A DNA stretch of 54,475 nt from Albidovulum sp. bin36 (GTDB taxonomy: Bacteria; Pseudomonadota; Alphaproteobacteria; Rhodobacterales; Rhodobacteraceae): positions 1 through 54,475 of the forward strand of contig MPMP01000027.1 of NCBI GenBank assembly GCA_002238565.1, read 5' to 3'. The position numbers and the translations under genes were made by a program. Positions 1 through 8,455 of this stretch are shown in pieces. Below the pieces are notes generated by a model that worked only from the letters and a program-made list of their open reading frames with translations, was not told where the DNA came from and searched no databases. Each line of letters opens with the position of its first letter. The first letter of the stretch is position 1.

Positions 1-1
1 C

Positions 2-277
2 GTGAAGAACCGGAGCCGGATGCGCTACTCCGAGCTCAGGGCCGAGAAGCTCGCGATCGGCTCCGGCGTGGTCGAAGCCGCCAACAAGACCCTCGCCGCC
101 GCGCGCATGAAGCGCAGCGGCATGCGCTGGCACATCAAGTCCGGGCAGGCGATCCTGAGCTTCCGGGCCTTGCAGAAGTCAGGCTTCCTAGAGTCCGCCT
201 GGGCGATAATGATGGACAAAAGAGGCGGCGCCGCCAATAACAACTTCGCGGTCGAAAACCTCGCGATCGCGGCCTGA
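2..277 (+). mobile_element. ISKra4-family transposase, C-terminal part (runs off the window edge)
   Basis: The reading frame enters from the left edge, so the N-terminal part lies outside the window and truncation cannot be judged. The 91 visible residues hold the C-terminal signature of ISKra4-type transposases: an IGSGVVEAANKTL stretch (about residues 20-32), then RMKRSGMRW and a GQAILSFRAL block. This region closes the DDE catalytic fold; the acidic residue in the GSGVVEA segment is thought to be the last catalytic one. A second ISKra4-like fragment, the N-terminal half, lies at 47354-47893 in the same orientation. Family assignment is from recalled motifs. Confidence 0.75.
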
Positions 278-517
278 AAATTCATGCCTTCTCGCCATCG
301 CGCAGGTTTTCTCTGAAACTCTTTTCGGGCATTGGCCACTTTTTCCCCTGACCGCCGGCGCCCGATCCATGGGCCACAGGATACTCCGGTCCCGGCAACA
401 GCGCCGTCACACGACATCGTCCCGGCAACCGGCAGTCTCACGCGAGTTTCATGCTCCGGGGTAAGTAAACGCAGAAAGTCATGAAGGTTTTACCATAAGA
501 GAATCGCACCCGATCCA

Positions 518-763
518 TTGTCGCTCGCATCCGAACGCTACACCTGCATGCGCAAGTTCGCTCCGGCCTTTCTCGAGGCATTCGAGTTCAATGCACTGGA
601 GGCGGGTGAAAAGTTGCAGGCTGCGATTGCCCTTCTCCGCGAAGCACTGGCAATCCCTGATCTTCGAAGACGGCCAGCCCAAACGCGTCAAGGAGGTCTA
701 CGACAGACTACCGGAGGAAGCACGGCAACAAATCGACAAACGGGATATGTAGGGAGCAACTGA
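518..763 (+). pseudogene. Tn3-family transposase (TnpA) fragment
   Basis: Residues 10-45 of this frame (MRKFAPAFLEAFEF, then a run ending in IALLREAL) match a conserved internal block of Tn3-family TnpA, usually written Y-x-R-K/R-x-x-P-A-F-L-x-A-F. A full TnpA is close to 1000 aa, so this is a short internal remnant with no start, catalytic DDE residues or end. From about 642 a different frame stays open to a TAG at 750-752 and gives a natural-looking acidic/basic peptide (GQPKRVKEVYDRL), which suggests a frameshift or a join to a second gene piece that I cannot identify. No Tn3 terminal inverted repeat was recognised nearby. Confidence 0.6.
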
Positions 764-960
764 TTGCACCTCCGCTGCGCTGCGAAGGTCAATTGTCCCG
801 GATCGCCGTTTTGCCCCCGGAAAGGTGCCAAGTGGCAATGGTGTCGTGGTAGCAGTGGAAGCAGATGCGTTGAAATCACACTGAAACCATTATTGAATCA
901 TGCCTTGTAATCGTCATGGATATGCTACATATAATTGGCCATCAACGGAGAGAAAAACAT

Positions 961-1170
961 ATGGCCATCAGTTCTCATGCATTTGGCTGTGTCACGCTGA
1001 CGAAGAAAGATGCTGCGCAGTTTTCGCGCCAAGTAAAATATGGGCGCGCCAACGCCGCGGCAAAATCCACGGTTAGCCGCGGCCTGGCGATGAACACCGA
1101 GTTCAAGTCGGGCGGGGGGAAATTGAAGGTGAAGGCGGTTCGTCGCAAGAAGGATGCCGTTGTCGGCTGA
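961..1170 (+). CDS. Small basic protein, possible antitoxin of the adjacent GNAT toxin
   Basis: A 69-residue protein. I place the start at ATG 961 because GGAGAG lies about 6 nt upstream; an in-frame ATG at 916 has no such site. It has no membrane segment or Cys. The first half reads like a small folded domain (HAFGCVTLTKKDAAQFSRQV) and the tail is Lys/Arg-rich, ending KVKAVRRKKDAVVG. The GNAT gene begins inside it (overlap 1154-1170), which implies translational coupling. That arrangement is typical of type II toxin-antitoxin operons of the TacA/TacT kind, where a DNA-binding antitoxin precedes an acetyltransferase toxin. I do not recognise a ribbon-helix-helix in it, so the antitoxin role is inferred from position only. 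Confidence 0.6.
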   Translation: MAISSHAFGCVTLTKKDAAQFSRQVKYGRANAAAKSTVSRGLAMNTEFKSGGGKLKVKAVRRKKDAVVG

Positions 1171-1744
1171 CGGCCTGCCAGACTTCGAACTCAGGTTGCT
1201 GAAACCCGGCGACCGAGTCGACAAATTCTCCTCGGGCGATGCCCTGTTCCAGCCCCTAAAGACCTTTCTTAAAGGAGAATCAAAGAAGTTCCAGGAACAG
1301 CTTCTTGCCAGCACCTATGTTTTGGCGGACGGTGATGTGGTGCGGGCTTATGTGACCTTGGTCTGTGGAGAAATCACAGCCGAGAAGGACATCAATGACC
1401 TGGTCGAAGTAGAGTTCAGATATGAGCACTATCCAGCCGTGAAAATTGCGCGCCTAGCGGTGGATTCCAAGTATCGCAAGCTCCGGTTCGGGCAGCAAAT
1501 CGTCGACTTTGCTGTTGGTCGCGCTCTGGAAATTGCCGAGATTGCAGGTTGCCGGTTCGTGGTTGTTGATGCCAAAAAACCCTCAGTCGGTTTCTATGAG
1601 AAATATGGCTTTCGTCTCATCAACACAGAGGAAAATCGGGGCCGGAATGAGCCAGTTATGTTTCTTGACCTTATGCGCGCTCGTGGTGTGAAGATTAGCC
1701 CGGCTGGTGCCAGTGAGCCCCCTGTCGACGTAGACCCCCGCTAG
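1154..1744 (+). CDS. GNAT-family N-acetyltransferase, candidate toxin
   Basis: A 196-aa GNAT-fold protein. The core spans about residues 60-175: a central strand with KIARLAVDSKYRK (97-109), the acetyl-CoA loop and helix (about 108-125), a later strand FVVVDAKKPS (135-144) and the FYEKYGFR motif (147-154). This order and the VVDAKxPxxxFYEKYGF element resemble the TacT/AtaT-like group that acetylates aminoacyl-tRNA, but resistance- or metabolite-type GNATs share it. The canonical R-x-x-G-x-G/A loop reads R-K-L-R-F-G, so the first glycine is replaced by arginine at residue 111. The gene overlaps the preceding small gene by 17 bp, and a hairpin terminator lies at 1903-1938. Base composition differs from the GAATTC-rich neighbours, in keeping with a mobile module. 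Confidence 0.75.
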   Translation: MPLSADGLPDFELRLLKPGDRVDKFSSGDALFQPLKTFLKGESKKFQEQLLASTYVLADGDVVRAYVTLVCGEITAEKDINDLVEVEFRYEHYPAVKIARLAVDSKYRKLRFGQQIVDFAVGRALEIAEIAGCRFVVVDAKKPSVGFYEKYGFRLINTEENRGRNEPVMFLDLMRARGVKISPAGASEPPVDVDPR

Positions 1745-1902
1745 GGCGATCTGATCAGTCGAAGCGGACCAACACTCACATTACAACTGTGCAGTCAAAG
1801 CCAGATGGTGGGGGTAGTCCTCAAGTGCGGTTCCAATCAGGCTTTCCCTGCGAATTTCTGCCCTTCCACCACCTTTCTGGAGCATACGTGTTAACACGCA
1901 CT

Positions 1903-1938
1903 AAAAAGCGCGGGAATCTGGCGATTCCGCGCGTTTTT
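1903..1938. terminator. Bidirectional-looking rho-independent terminator
   Basis: An A-run, then GCGCGGGAATC, loop TGGC, GATTCCGCGC and a T-run (GTTTTTG). The stem has about 10 pairs with one bulged G. The A-run and T-run make it usable from either strand. It lies 159 bp beyond the GNAT stop, with no gene pointing at it from the other side before 2391. Confidence 0.75.
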
Positions 1939-2390
1939 GAAACAAAACCGATATCGGGCGAATGAAGATTTTCGATTCCACTCGTATTCGCGGACCGTCC
2001 GATTCAGCATTGGCCCGCCCTACCCGTCCATGATGCGCGTTCCGACCTACCGAAATCAACTCGCTCCGTACACTAAAACAGCAACCTAATGCCGCTGAAA
2101 TTGAGCCGAGCGCATCGAGTTATCAACCGCGCCGCCGATCGCCTCTACCGTCCGGCCCGATCATAAAACGAATGCAGGCGCGCCGAATATCCGCAAACTT
2201 TCTTCGAAGAATTTCTTGCATCGCCGACAGTCGCGAAACGGAAAAGGCGCAATTCCGGAAAGAGCCAGCCAAGTCGCGGGCAGGCTTCCAAATCGCTCCG
2301 AACTCGGGCGGCCGCGCATGGAACAACCCGATTGCGGCCGCCAAGTCGCGGCGGGCGGGCTTCCCGGCAGAATAGCTTGCTGTCGGAAGT
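1939..2390. other. Intergenic stretch, no gene recognised
   Basis: This lies downstream of both the GNAT module and the minus-strand methylamine operon, whose last stop is at 2391. Open frames here are short, overlap on both strands and show no recognisable motif. It may contain decayed coding DNA. No clear hairpin with a U-tract was seen for the end of the minus-strand operon. Confidence 0.4.
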
Positions 2391-3116
2391 CTATTGCATC
2401 CGGGCGGCGGCTTGCATCCAATTGATGTAGACGCGCTCGGCCATCATGTTGAAATTGCTCATTTCCCGAGCGCATTCATCGGCGAGACGCTTCGCGCCGC
2501 CTTCGCCGAACGCTTTTTCGAGCGCATCGGAGTATTCCGGTATGGCCGCCCAGTTCGCTACGGTGTCGGATTCCACTTCGACATGAAACTGCACCGAAAG
2601 CGCGCGAGTCTGCCACTGCATGGCCTGAATTCGGCACGCCTCGGTCGTGGCGAGGCAAATGGCGCCCGCCGGCATCTCCTGAACCTCGGCTCCATGCCAC
2701 TGAAGGCAGCGAAACGATTCCGGCAGCCCGTCGAAAAATACGCCCGTTTCGCCGTCTTCCGTCAAATTCACGCCTAGGACGCCGATCTCGGGGACGTCGG
2801 CCTTGCCGCACCTGCCGCCCAGTGCCTCGGCAAGCAATTGATGGCCCAGGCACAGGCCCAGAAACGGCATGCCCATTTCCGCGACCGCCGTCCGAATAAG
2901 TTCCTTTTCCGGGCGAAGCCAAGGATGACGCTCTTCCTCCCAGACGTCCATGGGGCCGCCGAGAACCCAGAGCGCGTCATAGGCGTCCAGGTCCTTCGGC
3001 AGCTGCTCGCCCTCGTCGAGTTCGATCGCGTCCCAGCTATGGCCGTCCTCGCGAAGGAATTCCCGGAATTTTCCGGGATGCTCCGCCCGCGCGTGCTGCA
3101 AAACCAGTATGTGCAT
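2391..3116 (-). CDS. Class-I glutamine amidotransferase (GMP-synthase-like)
   Basis: A 241-aa GATase1-fold protein that would release ammonia from glutamine or act as a related gamma-glutamyl hydrolase. It has a nucleophile elbow GLCLGHQ with Cys89, an oxyanion element VLGGPMDVWEEE (51-62) and the His-Glu pair QFHVE (His178, Glu180), so the triad is complete. A longer frame starts at TTG 3149, but the family begins at MHILVLQHA, so I use ATG 3116. It is the last gene of the mgs operon, 33 bp after gmaS. It could shape glutamine or gamma-glutamyl amide pools, or hydrolyse a gamma-glutamyl compound. The exact substrate is unknown; stand-alone GATase1 proteins of this kind are mostly uncharacterised. 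Confidence 0.85.
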   Translation of the reverse strand: MHILVLQHARAEHPGKFREFLREDGHSWDAIELDEGEQLPKDLDAYDALWVLGGPMDVWEEERHPWLRPEKELIRTAVAEMGMPFLGLCLGHQLLAEALGGRCGKADVPEIGVLGVNLTEDGETGVFFDGLPESFRCLQWHGAEVQEMPAGAICLATTEACRIQAMQWQTRALSVQFHVEVESDTVANWAAIPEYSDALEKAFGEGGAKRLADECAREMSNFNMMAERVYINWMQAAARMQ

Positions 3117-3149
3117 GTCGTAAGGCCCTCGAATTCCTTGTCTCGGCAA

Positions 3150-4451
3150 TCATATGTCCAGCGCGTTCTCGCGCTCCCAGGAGGAGAAGTGCCTCATATA
3201 TTCGTTCCACTCGTCGTTCTTCAGCTTTGCCAGAGCGTCGCAGAATTCCTCGCCGAAATATTTGCGGGGCGCGGATGCGGACTCGAACAGCCGGATGGCG
3301 TCGAGCAAATTTAGCGGCAGCTTCGGCGCGTTATCGACGCCGGCCGACTCCGAATACATATCAATATCGAGGCGCTCGCCGGGATCGACCCGGTCCCGCA
3401 CGCCGTCGAGCGCGGACGCGGCGACGGACGCTTGGAGAAGATACGGATTCGCGGCTCCGTCCGCCAGCCTGACTTCGACGCGATTGTCGCCCGGAATCCT
3501 AATCATGTGCGTGCGGTTGTTGCCGCCGTAGGTTACGGCGTTCGGCGACCACGTCGCGCCGGAATGCGTTCGGGGCGCATTGATGCGCTTGTAGGAATTC
3601 ACGACGGGGTTGGTGATTACGGCCATTGACCTCGCGTTTCGAAGCAGGCCGCCGATGCAGTGGTAGGCGAGCTCCGAAAGCCCGAGCTCGCCGTCCCCCT
3701 TCATCAGGTTTTCGCCTTCCGGATTCCAAAGCGACAAATGCACATGGCAGCCGTTGCCCGTCAGCAGCGGCATCGGCTTGGGCATGAAGGTCGCCCTCAG
3801 GCCGTGCCTTTCGGCAAGCGACTTGACCATGATCTTGAAGAATGTGTGCCGGTCCGCCGTTGTCAGCGCATCGGAAAATCCCCAGTTCATTTCGAACTGG
3901 CCGTTCGCATCCTCGTGATCGTTCTGGTACGGCTCCCAGCCTAGCGAAATCATCGCGTCGCAGATTTCCGAGATCAGGTCGTAGCGCCGCATCAGGGCTT
4001 GCTGGTCGTAGCAGGGCTTGCCCCGTATGTCGGACGCGTCCGCCAGCGACTCCCCGTCGGGCGCCAGAATGAAGAATTCCGGCTCGACCCCGCTCATGAC
4101 GCGGTATCCGGAAGATTCCGCCATCGACAGCACTCGCTTCAGCGTCGCCCTAGGACCGTGCTCGACGACTTCGCCGCCCATATGAACGTCCGCGGGCACC
4201 CACGCTACCTCCGGCTTCCAGGGCAGCTGTATCATGCGGTCGGTCTCGGGCATCGCGAACATGTCGGGGTGCGCGGGGGTCATATCCAGATGCGCCGCGA
4301 ACCCGGCAAATCCGGCGCCTTCCCGAATCATATCCTCCATGGCGGCAAGCGGCGCGAGCTTGGAGCGAACCACGCCGAAAAGGTCGGTAAAGCTTATTAG
4401 AAAATACTTGATGCCCTTCAACCGGGCCTGCTTGACAAATTCTTCGGACAT
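3150..4451 (-). CDS. gmaS: Glutamine-synthetase-family ligase, probably gamma-glutamylmethylamide synthetase
   Basis: A 433-aa protein of the type III glutamine synthetase (GlnT/GmaS) group. It would join glutamate and methylamine (or ammonia) using ATP, the entry step of the N-methylglutamate pathway. The N-terminal beta-grasp domain (about 1-100) carries FTDLFGVVRSK (21-31). The catalytic domain carries GVEPEFFI with metal-binding Glu123 and Glu125, and a later NGCHVHLSLW strand with the conserved His. The start is ATG 4451, preceded by GAGGAGG about 5 nt away; an upstream extension to 4538 lacks this and is not family-like. It lies 46 bp after mgsC. GmaS versus a GlnT-type ammonia ligase cannot be settled by motif; the mgsABC neighbours favour GmaS. 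Confidence 0.85.
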   Translation of the reverse strand: MSEEFVKQARLKGIKYFLISFTDLFGVVRSKLAPLAAMEDMIREGAGFAGFAAHLDMTPAHPDMFAMPETDRMIQLPWKPEVAWVPADVHMGGEVVEHGPRATLKRVLSMAESSGYRVMSGVEPEFFILAPDGESLADASDIRGKPCYDQQALMRRYDLISEICDAMISLGWEPYQNDHEDANGQFEMNWGFSDALTTADRHTFFKIMVKSLAERHGLRATFMPKPMPLLTGNGCHVHLSLWNPEGENLMKGDGELGLSELAYHCIGGLLRNARSMAVITNPVVNSYKRINAPRTHSGATWSPNAVTYGGNNRTHMIRIPGDNRVEVRLADGAANPYLLQASVAASALDGVRDRVDPGERLDIDMYSESAGVDNAPKLPLNLLDAIRLFESASAPRKYFGEEFCDALAKLKNDEWNEYMRHFSSWERENALDI

Positions 4452-4497
4452 TTTTTCCTCCTCGCTACTTCGGCGCCCCTGCGGGGTCGATCGAGCT

Positions 4498-5820
4498 CTA
4501 TCCGGCCTCCTTGCCGGGTATCCAGTTGGTTCCGGCAAGCGGAACGCCGGCCATCGCGGCCGCCTCGACCGTCAACGCCACCATGTCGTCCGGTTCGAGA
4601 TTGTGCACATGGCTCTTGCCGCAGGCGCGAGCCAATGTTTGGGCCTCCATCGCGAGAACGCGAAGGTAGTTGGCTAGCTTCCTGCCGGCCAGAATCGGAT
4701 CCAGGCGGGACGACAGCTCCGGATCCTGCGTCGTGATGCCCGCCGGGTCGCTGCCGTCCTGATAGTCCTCCCAGAAGCCAGGCGCCGAGCCAAGCTTTCG
4801 GTATTCGTCGTCCAGCGCCGGATCCTGGTCGCCGATCGCGACCAGGGCGGCCGTTCCGATCGAGACCGCGTCCGCTCCGAGGGCAAGCGCCTTGGCGACA
4901 TCGGCTCCCGAGCGAATTCCGCCTCCCACCACCAGCTGAACCTTTCGATGCATGCCGAAGTCGCAAAGGGCCTGAACCGCTTCCTTGACGGCAACGAGCG
5001 TAGGCTGACCGACATGCTCTATGAACACTTCCTGGGTCGCGGCGGTTCCGCCCTGCATGCCGTCGATGACGACGACATCGGCGCCGGCCTTGATCGAAAG
5101 CGCCGTATCGTAGTAGGGGCGCGCGGCGCCGCATTTAACGTATATCGGCTTTTCCCATCCCGTGATTTCCCGCAATTCGAGAATCTTGATCGCCAGGTCG
5201 TCCGGCCCGGTCCAGTCCGGATGGCGGCACGCGGAGCGCTGGTCGATGCCTTCCGGCAGGCAGCGCATTTCGGCGACCCGGCTGGTGATCTTCTGGCCGA
5301 GAAGCATGCCGCCGCCGCCCGGCTTCGCCCCCTGGCCCACGACGACTTCAATCGCATCCGCCCTTCGAAGGTCGTCGGGATTCATGCCGTAGCGCGACGG
5401 CAGGTACTGGTAGACGAGCGTCTTGGAATGCTCCCGCTCCTCGCCGGTCATCCCCCCGTCCCCGGTCGTCGTCGAGGTTCCGGCCTCGCTGGCGCCGCGG
5501 CCCAGCGCCTCCTTGGCGTTCGCGGAGAGCGAGCCGAAACTCATGCCCGCGATCGTAACCGGAATTTTCAGCTTTACGGGCTTCGACGCGTGCCTGGCGC
5601 CGAGAACAACGTCCGTGCCGCATCTCTCCCGATACCCTTCGAGCGGGTAGCGCGACATCGACGCCCCCTTCATAAGCAGGTCGTCGAAATTCGGAACGCG
5701 CCGCTTCGCTCCGAATCCCCTGATACGGTAAAGGCCGGTCGCGGCGGCGTTTCTTATGTAGTCTATCGAGTTGCGGTCGAAGGTGCTCGATTCCCGCAGG
5801 CTCCAGTTTTCGCCAGTCAT
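4498..5820 (-). CDS. mgsC: N-methylglutamate synthase, FMN-binding glutamate-synthase-like subunit
   Basis: A 440-aa protein equivalent to the FMN-binding synthase domain of large-chain glutamate synthase. With MgsA and MgsB it should form N-methylglutamate. The TIM-barrel features are the TIAGMSFGSLS segment (89-99), a glycine-rich GQGAKPGGGG (162-171), a VVIDGMQGGTAATQ strand and loop (250-263), and the phosphate-binding VVGGGIRSGADV (297-308). The start is ATG 5820, only 7 bp after the mgsB stop and with GAGGCGG upstream; a longer frame to 5967 runs through mgsB and is rejected. The rhizobial GlxD protein is a close relative, so another glutamate-synthase-like reaction remains possible. 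Confidence 0.85.
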   Translation of the reverse strand: MTGENWSLRESSTFDRNSIDYIRNAAATGLYRIRGFGAKRRVPNFDDLLMKGASMSRYPLEGYRERCGTDVVLGARHASKPVKLKIPVTIAGMSFGSLSANAKEALGRGASEAGTSTTTGDGGMTGEEREHSKTLVYQYLPSRYGMNPDDLRRADAIEVVVGQGAKPGGGGMLLGQKITSRVAEMRCLPEGIDQRSACRHPDWTGPDDLAIKILELREITGWEKPIYVKCGAARPYYDTALSIKAGADVVVIDGMQGGTAATQEVFIEHVGQPTLVAVKEAVQALCDFGMHRKVQLVVGGGIRSGADVAKALALGADAVSIGTAALVAIGDQDPALDDEYRKLGSAPGFWEDYQDGSDPAGITTQDPELSSRLDPILAGRKLANYLRVLAMEAQTLARACGKSHVHNLEPDDMVALTVEAAAMAGVPLAGTNWIPGKEAG

Positions 5821-5827
5821 TGCCGCC

Positions 5828-6535
5828 TCAGTAATCGTCCAGGTTTTCCGCTTTGAAATTGTAGAGATTGCGCCCTGACCCGAATCTTCGGAAATCTCCT
5901 GCATCAACGTCTTCGCATCCGGCCTGGTCCAGCAGCTTTCTAAGCTCGGCCAAGTGGATGGATTCAACCGGCTTCTCCACGCAGTCCGCGCCGAGCGTCC
6001 CGATTCCGCCTCGAACGTAAATGCGGGCCTCGTAGATTGAATCTCCGAGCGAGTCTCCCGCGTCGCCCAGCACGACGAGCCGCCCGGCCTGAGCCATGAA
6101 CATGCTCATGTGGCCGACATTGCCCTTTACGACTATATCCCCGCCCTTGAGCGAAATTCCGCACCGCGCGGCGGCGTTTCCGCCGACGACCAGCAGCCCC
6201 CCGTGCGCCGTCGCGCCCGCGCACTGGCTGACATCGCCCTCAACCCGCACCAGTCCCGACATCATGTTTTCGGCGATGCCCTGCCCGGCGTTTCCGGCCA
6301 CTCGGATTCGCGCCAGCTTGTTCATGCCGGCGCAGAAATATCCGGCATGGCCCATGATATCGACTTCGACAGGCGCGTCGAGGCCGCAGGCGATAGCATG
6401 CGCGCCGCCCGGATTGACAACCCTGAAGTAGCCGCTTTCGCCGCTTCCGTTCCTGCCTTGAAGCGACGCGTTCGCATCGCGAAGCGAATGTCGGCCGAGG
6501 TCGATGCGGACGGCGTTGGAATTCGCCGAATTCAC
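5828..6535 (-). CDS. mgsB: N-methylglutamate synthase, GXGXG-domain subunit
   Basis: A 235-aa right-handed beta-helix protein matching the C-terminal GXGXG domain of glutamate synthase, made as a separate subunit. Repeats of the type G-x-x-x-x-x-x-G-x-x-x-x-V are visible, for example VNPGGAHAIACGL, MGHAGYFCAGM, VAGNAGQGIAENM, VGGNAAARCG and VKGNVGHMSMFM. I use a GTG start at 6535: it forms a 4-bp GTGA overlap with the mgsA stop and begins VNSANSNAVRI. The frame is open much further upstream, but that part is antisense-like read-through of mgsA. In glutamate synthase this domain is a structural scaffold between the amidotransferase and FMN domains, and the same role is expected here. Confidence 0.85.
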   Translation of the reverse strand: MNSANSNAVRIDLGRHSLRDANASLQGRNGSGESGYFRVVNPGGAHAIACGLDAPVEVDIMGHAGYFCAGMNKLARIRVAGNAGQGIAENMMSGLVRVEGDVSQCAGATAHGGLLVVGGNAAARCGISLKGGDIVVKGNVGHMSMFMAQAGRLVVLGDAGDSLGDSIYEARIYVRGGIGTLGADCVEKPVESIHLAELRKLLDQAGCEDVDAGDFRRFGSGRNLYNFKAENLDDY

Positions 6536-7428
6536 GCGGAATTCTCCCAGTTGTAAACGACGGCCGGTTCGGGCTCCCAAACTTCCGCGCTCTCTATTTT
6601 CGGGAGCGAGGCAAGCGCCCTGTATTCGGACGCGAATGCGACGAATTCGCCGGTCTCGGCGAGCACTGCCGGCTTGCAGGCGAACGGATCCCTCAGGACG
6701 GCGAAGCCGCTCCTGGTGCCGACCACGAAGGTATAGAATCCATCCAATTCCCCGACGCAGTCCTCCAGCGTCGACTTCAGGCTTCGCCCCGCGCCCAGCC
6801 TGCTCGAGATGTAGGCCGCCGCGACCTCGGTGTCGTTCTCGGTCTTGAAGTCTATGCCGTCCCTCCTCCTGAGCAAATCCCGGAGCCGATTGTGATTCGA
6901 AAGGGAGCCGTTGTGCACGAGGCAAAAGTCCGGCCCGGTCGAAAACGGATGAGACCCCGCGGTCGTAACGGCGCTTTCGGTCGCCATGCGGGTGTGGCCG
7001 ACAGCGTGCGAGCCGTCCATTCCCGCGACGTTGAAATCTGCGGCGATTTCCGTGGGAAGGCCCGTCTCCTTGTAGATTTCGATCGATTGGCCGACGCTCA
7101 TGATCTGCAGGTCGGGATCGGCTGCTTCCAGGCGATCGATTTCGACGGAATCCGAATCGGTCGTGATGACGGCATGCGAGCCGACGACTTTAATATCCGC
7201 GCGCTCGCCGAGCGACGGCTGGCCGCTCGCGAAGCCTCGCCAGTCGAATTCGCGTCGAGGATGGAACGCCGTTATCTTAGTCCGTCCGCTTTCGCCTCCG
7301 CGATAGACCGCGACGCCTGCGCTGTCGGGCCCTCGGTCCGTCATTTCAATTAGCATCGGGGCGAACATGCCGCCAAGTTCTGAGCGCATATCCGGGCGCT
7401 TGAGAAACAAGCCCACGATCCCGCACAT
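6532..7428 (-). CDS. mgsA: N-methylglutamate synthase, class-II glutamine amidotransferase subunit
   Basis: A 298-aa Ntn-hydrolase protein. It begins MCGIVGLF, so Cys2 becomes the N-terminal nucleophile after Met removal. Family motifs follow in order: DRGPDSAG (31-38), GHTRMAT (144-150), HNGSLSNHN (172-180) and TENDTEV (196-202). It is the first gene of the run mgsA-mgsB-mgsC-gmaS-GATase1, all minus strand with gaps of 46 bp or less or overlaps. AGAGGAGG lies about 9 nt before the ATG. In the pathway it would supply the glutamyl/amide transfer for N-methylglutamate formation. The rhizobial GlxB homologue is an alternative label. No N-methylglutamate dehydrogenase (mgdABCD) gene is present in this window. 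Confidence 0.85.
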   Translation of the reverse strand: MCGIVGLFLKRPDMRSELGGMFAPMLIEMTDRGPDSAGVAVYRGGESGRTKITAFHPRREFDWRGFASGQPSLGERADIKVVGSHAVITTDSDSVEIDRLEAADPDLQIMSVGQSIEIYKETGLPTEIAADFNVAGMDGSHAVGHTRMATESAVTTAGSHPFSTGPDFCLVHNGSLSNHNRLRDLLRRRDGIDFKTENDTEVAAAYISSRLGAGRSLKSTLEDCVGELDGFYTFVVGTRSGFAVLRDPFACKPAVLAETGEFVAFASEYRALASLPKIESAEVWEPEPAVVYNWENSA

Positions 7429-7909
7429 TGCCGTTGCCTCCTCTTAGGCGAATTAGCTCGCAATCTGTTTCAACGCGGCGCCCTTGCCCGAGCAGTTGCT
7501 CCCGCTAGCATCCCGGCCGCCGCGACGTTCGCTCGCCCGCGCGATGGGCAGGGTGTAAAGATTGTTCCGCAACCGGTCAAGCATTCAGGACAACAGCCGG
7601 ACCTTCAGCAGAGGCGCCTTCGGCGACTGCAGCCGCACCCGCGCGGAGTCTCGCAGCGGCTGCGATCGCAGAGCCCGGCATCCATCCAATGCTCGCCGCC
7701 GAACGCCTTGCGAGCGCTGCGGCGATTGCGTTCGCCCGGCATGCCGCCGGCACATCGAGGACGGTCATGTCCTGGAACTCCCGGCGAGCGAAATTCGGCC
7801 GGTCCAGTGGCAGCAGTTGAAGTCGCGAGCGGCGGCCGGGCCGATTACGCCCCTGTTCGCGCGGGCGCGAGGCTTGTCGGGAATGCATCAATATCGCCGG
7901 ATGGCATTT
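7429..7909. other. Region upstream of mgsA, no gene recognised
   Basis: This should carry the promoter of the minus-strand mgs operon. Open frames on both strands here overlap each other and have Arg/Ala-rich, low-information translations. One minus-strand frame (7577-7891) follows the regulator remnant but matches nothing I know. I see no clear operator palindrome and no riboswitch. Confidence 0.4.
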
Positions 7910-8455
7910 TCACCGGCTGCGCTCCTCGAGCGCGCAGGCCGTACGCTCGTCGGTAACGATATGGTTCACGCATCCTCTTTTTAGAATCGCATGGATAATC
8001 GGCGCCTTGCTGATGCCGCCGGCCGCAACGATAACGTTCGGCAGGTCGTCGAGGTCGCCGAGGTCGATTCCAAGAACCCGCGAATTGATCGGATGATCGA
8101 TCGGCTCGCCGGAGGCATCCAGGAAATACCCCAATATGTCGCCGACCGCGCCGCCGGCGATCAAGTCTTCGACCTCCACGTTCTCTGGCAGTCCGTCGGC
8201 CAGCAGCAACGACCCTCGCATGTCGCCCGCCGCCAGCGCAAGCCCGTCCGCCGACCGGATATTCTCGATCGACCGGCGGAATTCCGGCTGCCGAAGCAGG
8301 ATTTCGCGGCTTTCCGCCGTCGACACGTAGATAGGCGCCGTAAAATAGCTTTGGGAGGCATTGCATAGGTCGGCCAATTGAGTTGTGATTTCATAGGTGT
8401 TGACCTCCGAGCGCTTGGTTAGCGCGCCCATTACCGACGTGATTTCGAGTTCGGG
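7910..8455 (-). pseudogene. SorC/DeoR-type sugar-binding regulator, C-terminal half only
   Basis: In-frame protein from about 8455 down to the TGA at 7910 matches the sugar-binding C-terminal domain of SorC-family regulators such as SmoC of Rhodobacter. Visible elements are MGALTKRSEVNTYEIT, YFTAPIYVSTAE, SADGLALAAGDMR, GAVGDILGYFLDASG, PNVIVAAGGISKA and a final HIVTDERTACAL. The N-terminal helix-turn-helix is absent: upstream of about 8455 the frame enters antisense DNA of the ABC ATPase remnant. So the gene has lost its DNA-binding half at a rearrangement join and cannot regulate. The natural 3' end is kept. Confidence 0.8.

Noticed and set aside
642..752. Second frame following the Tn3 fragment (GQPKRVKEVYDRL)
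   Set aside because: It looks like the end of a real protein, but it is short, has no start and I cannot name the family. Mentioned only in the Tn3 entry.
4452..4538. N-terminal extension of the GmaS frame
   Set aside because: It is Pro/Arg-rich, not family-like, and lies before a clear GAGGAGG ribosome site at ATG 4451.
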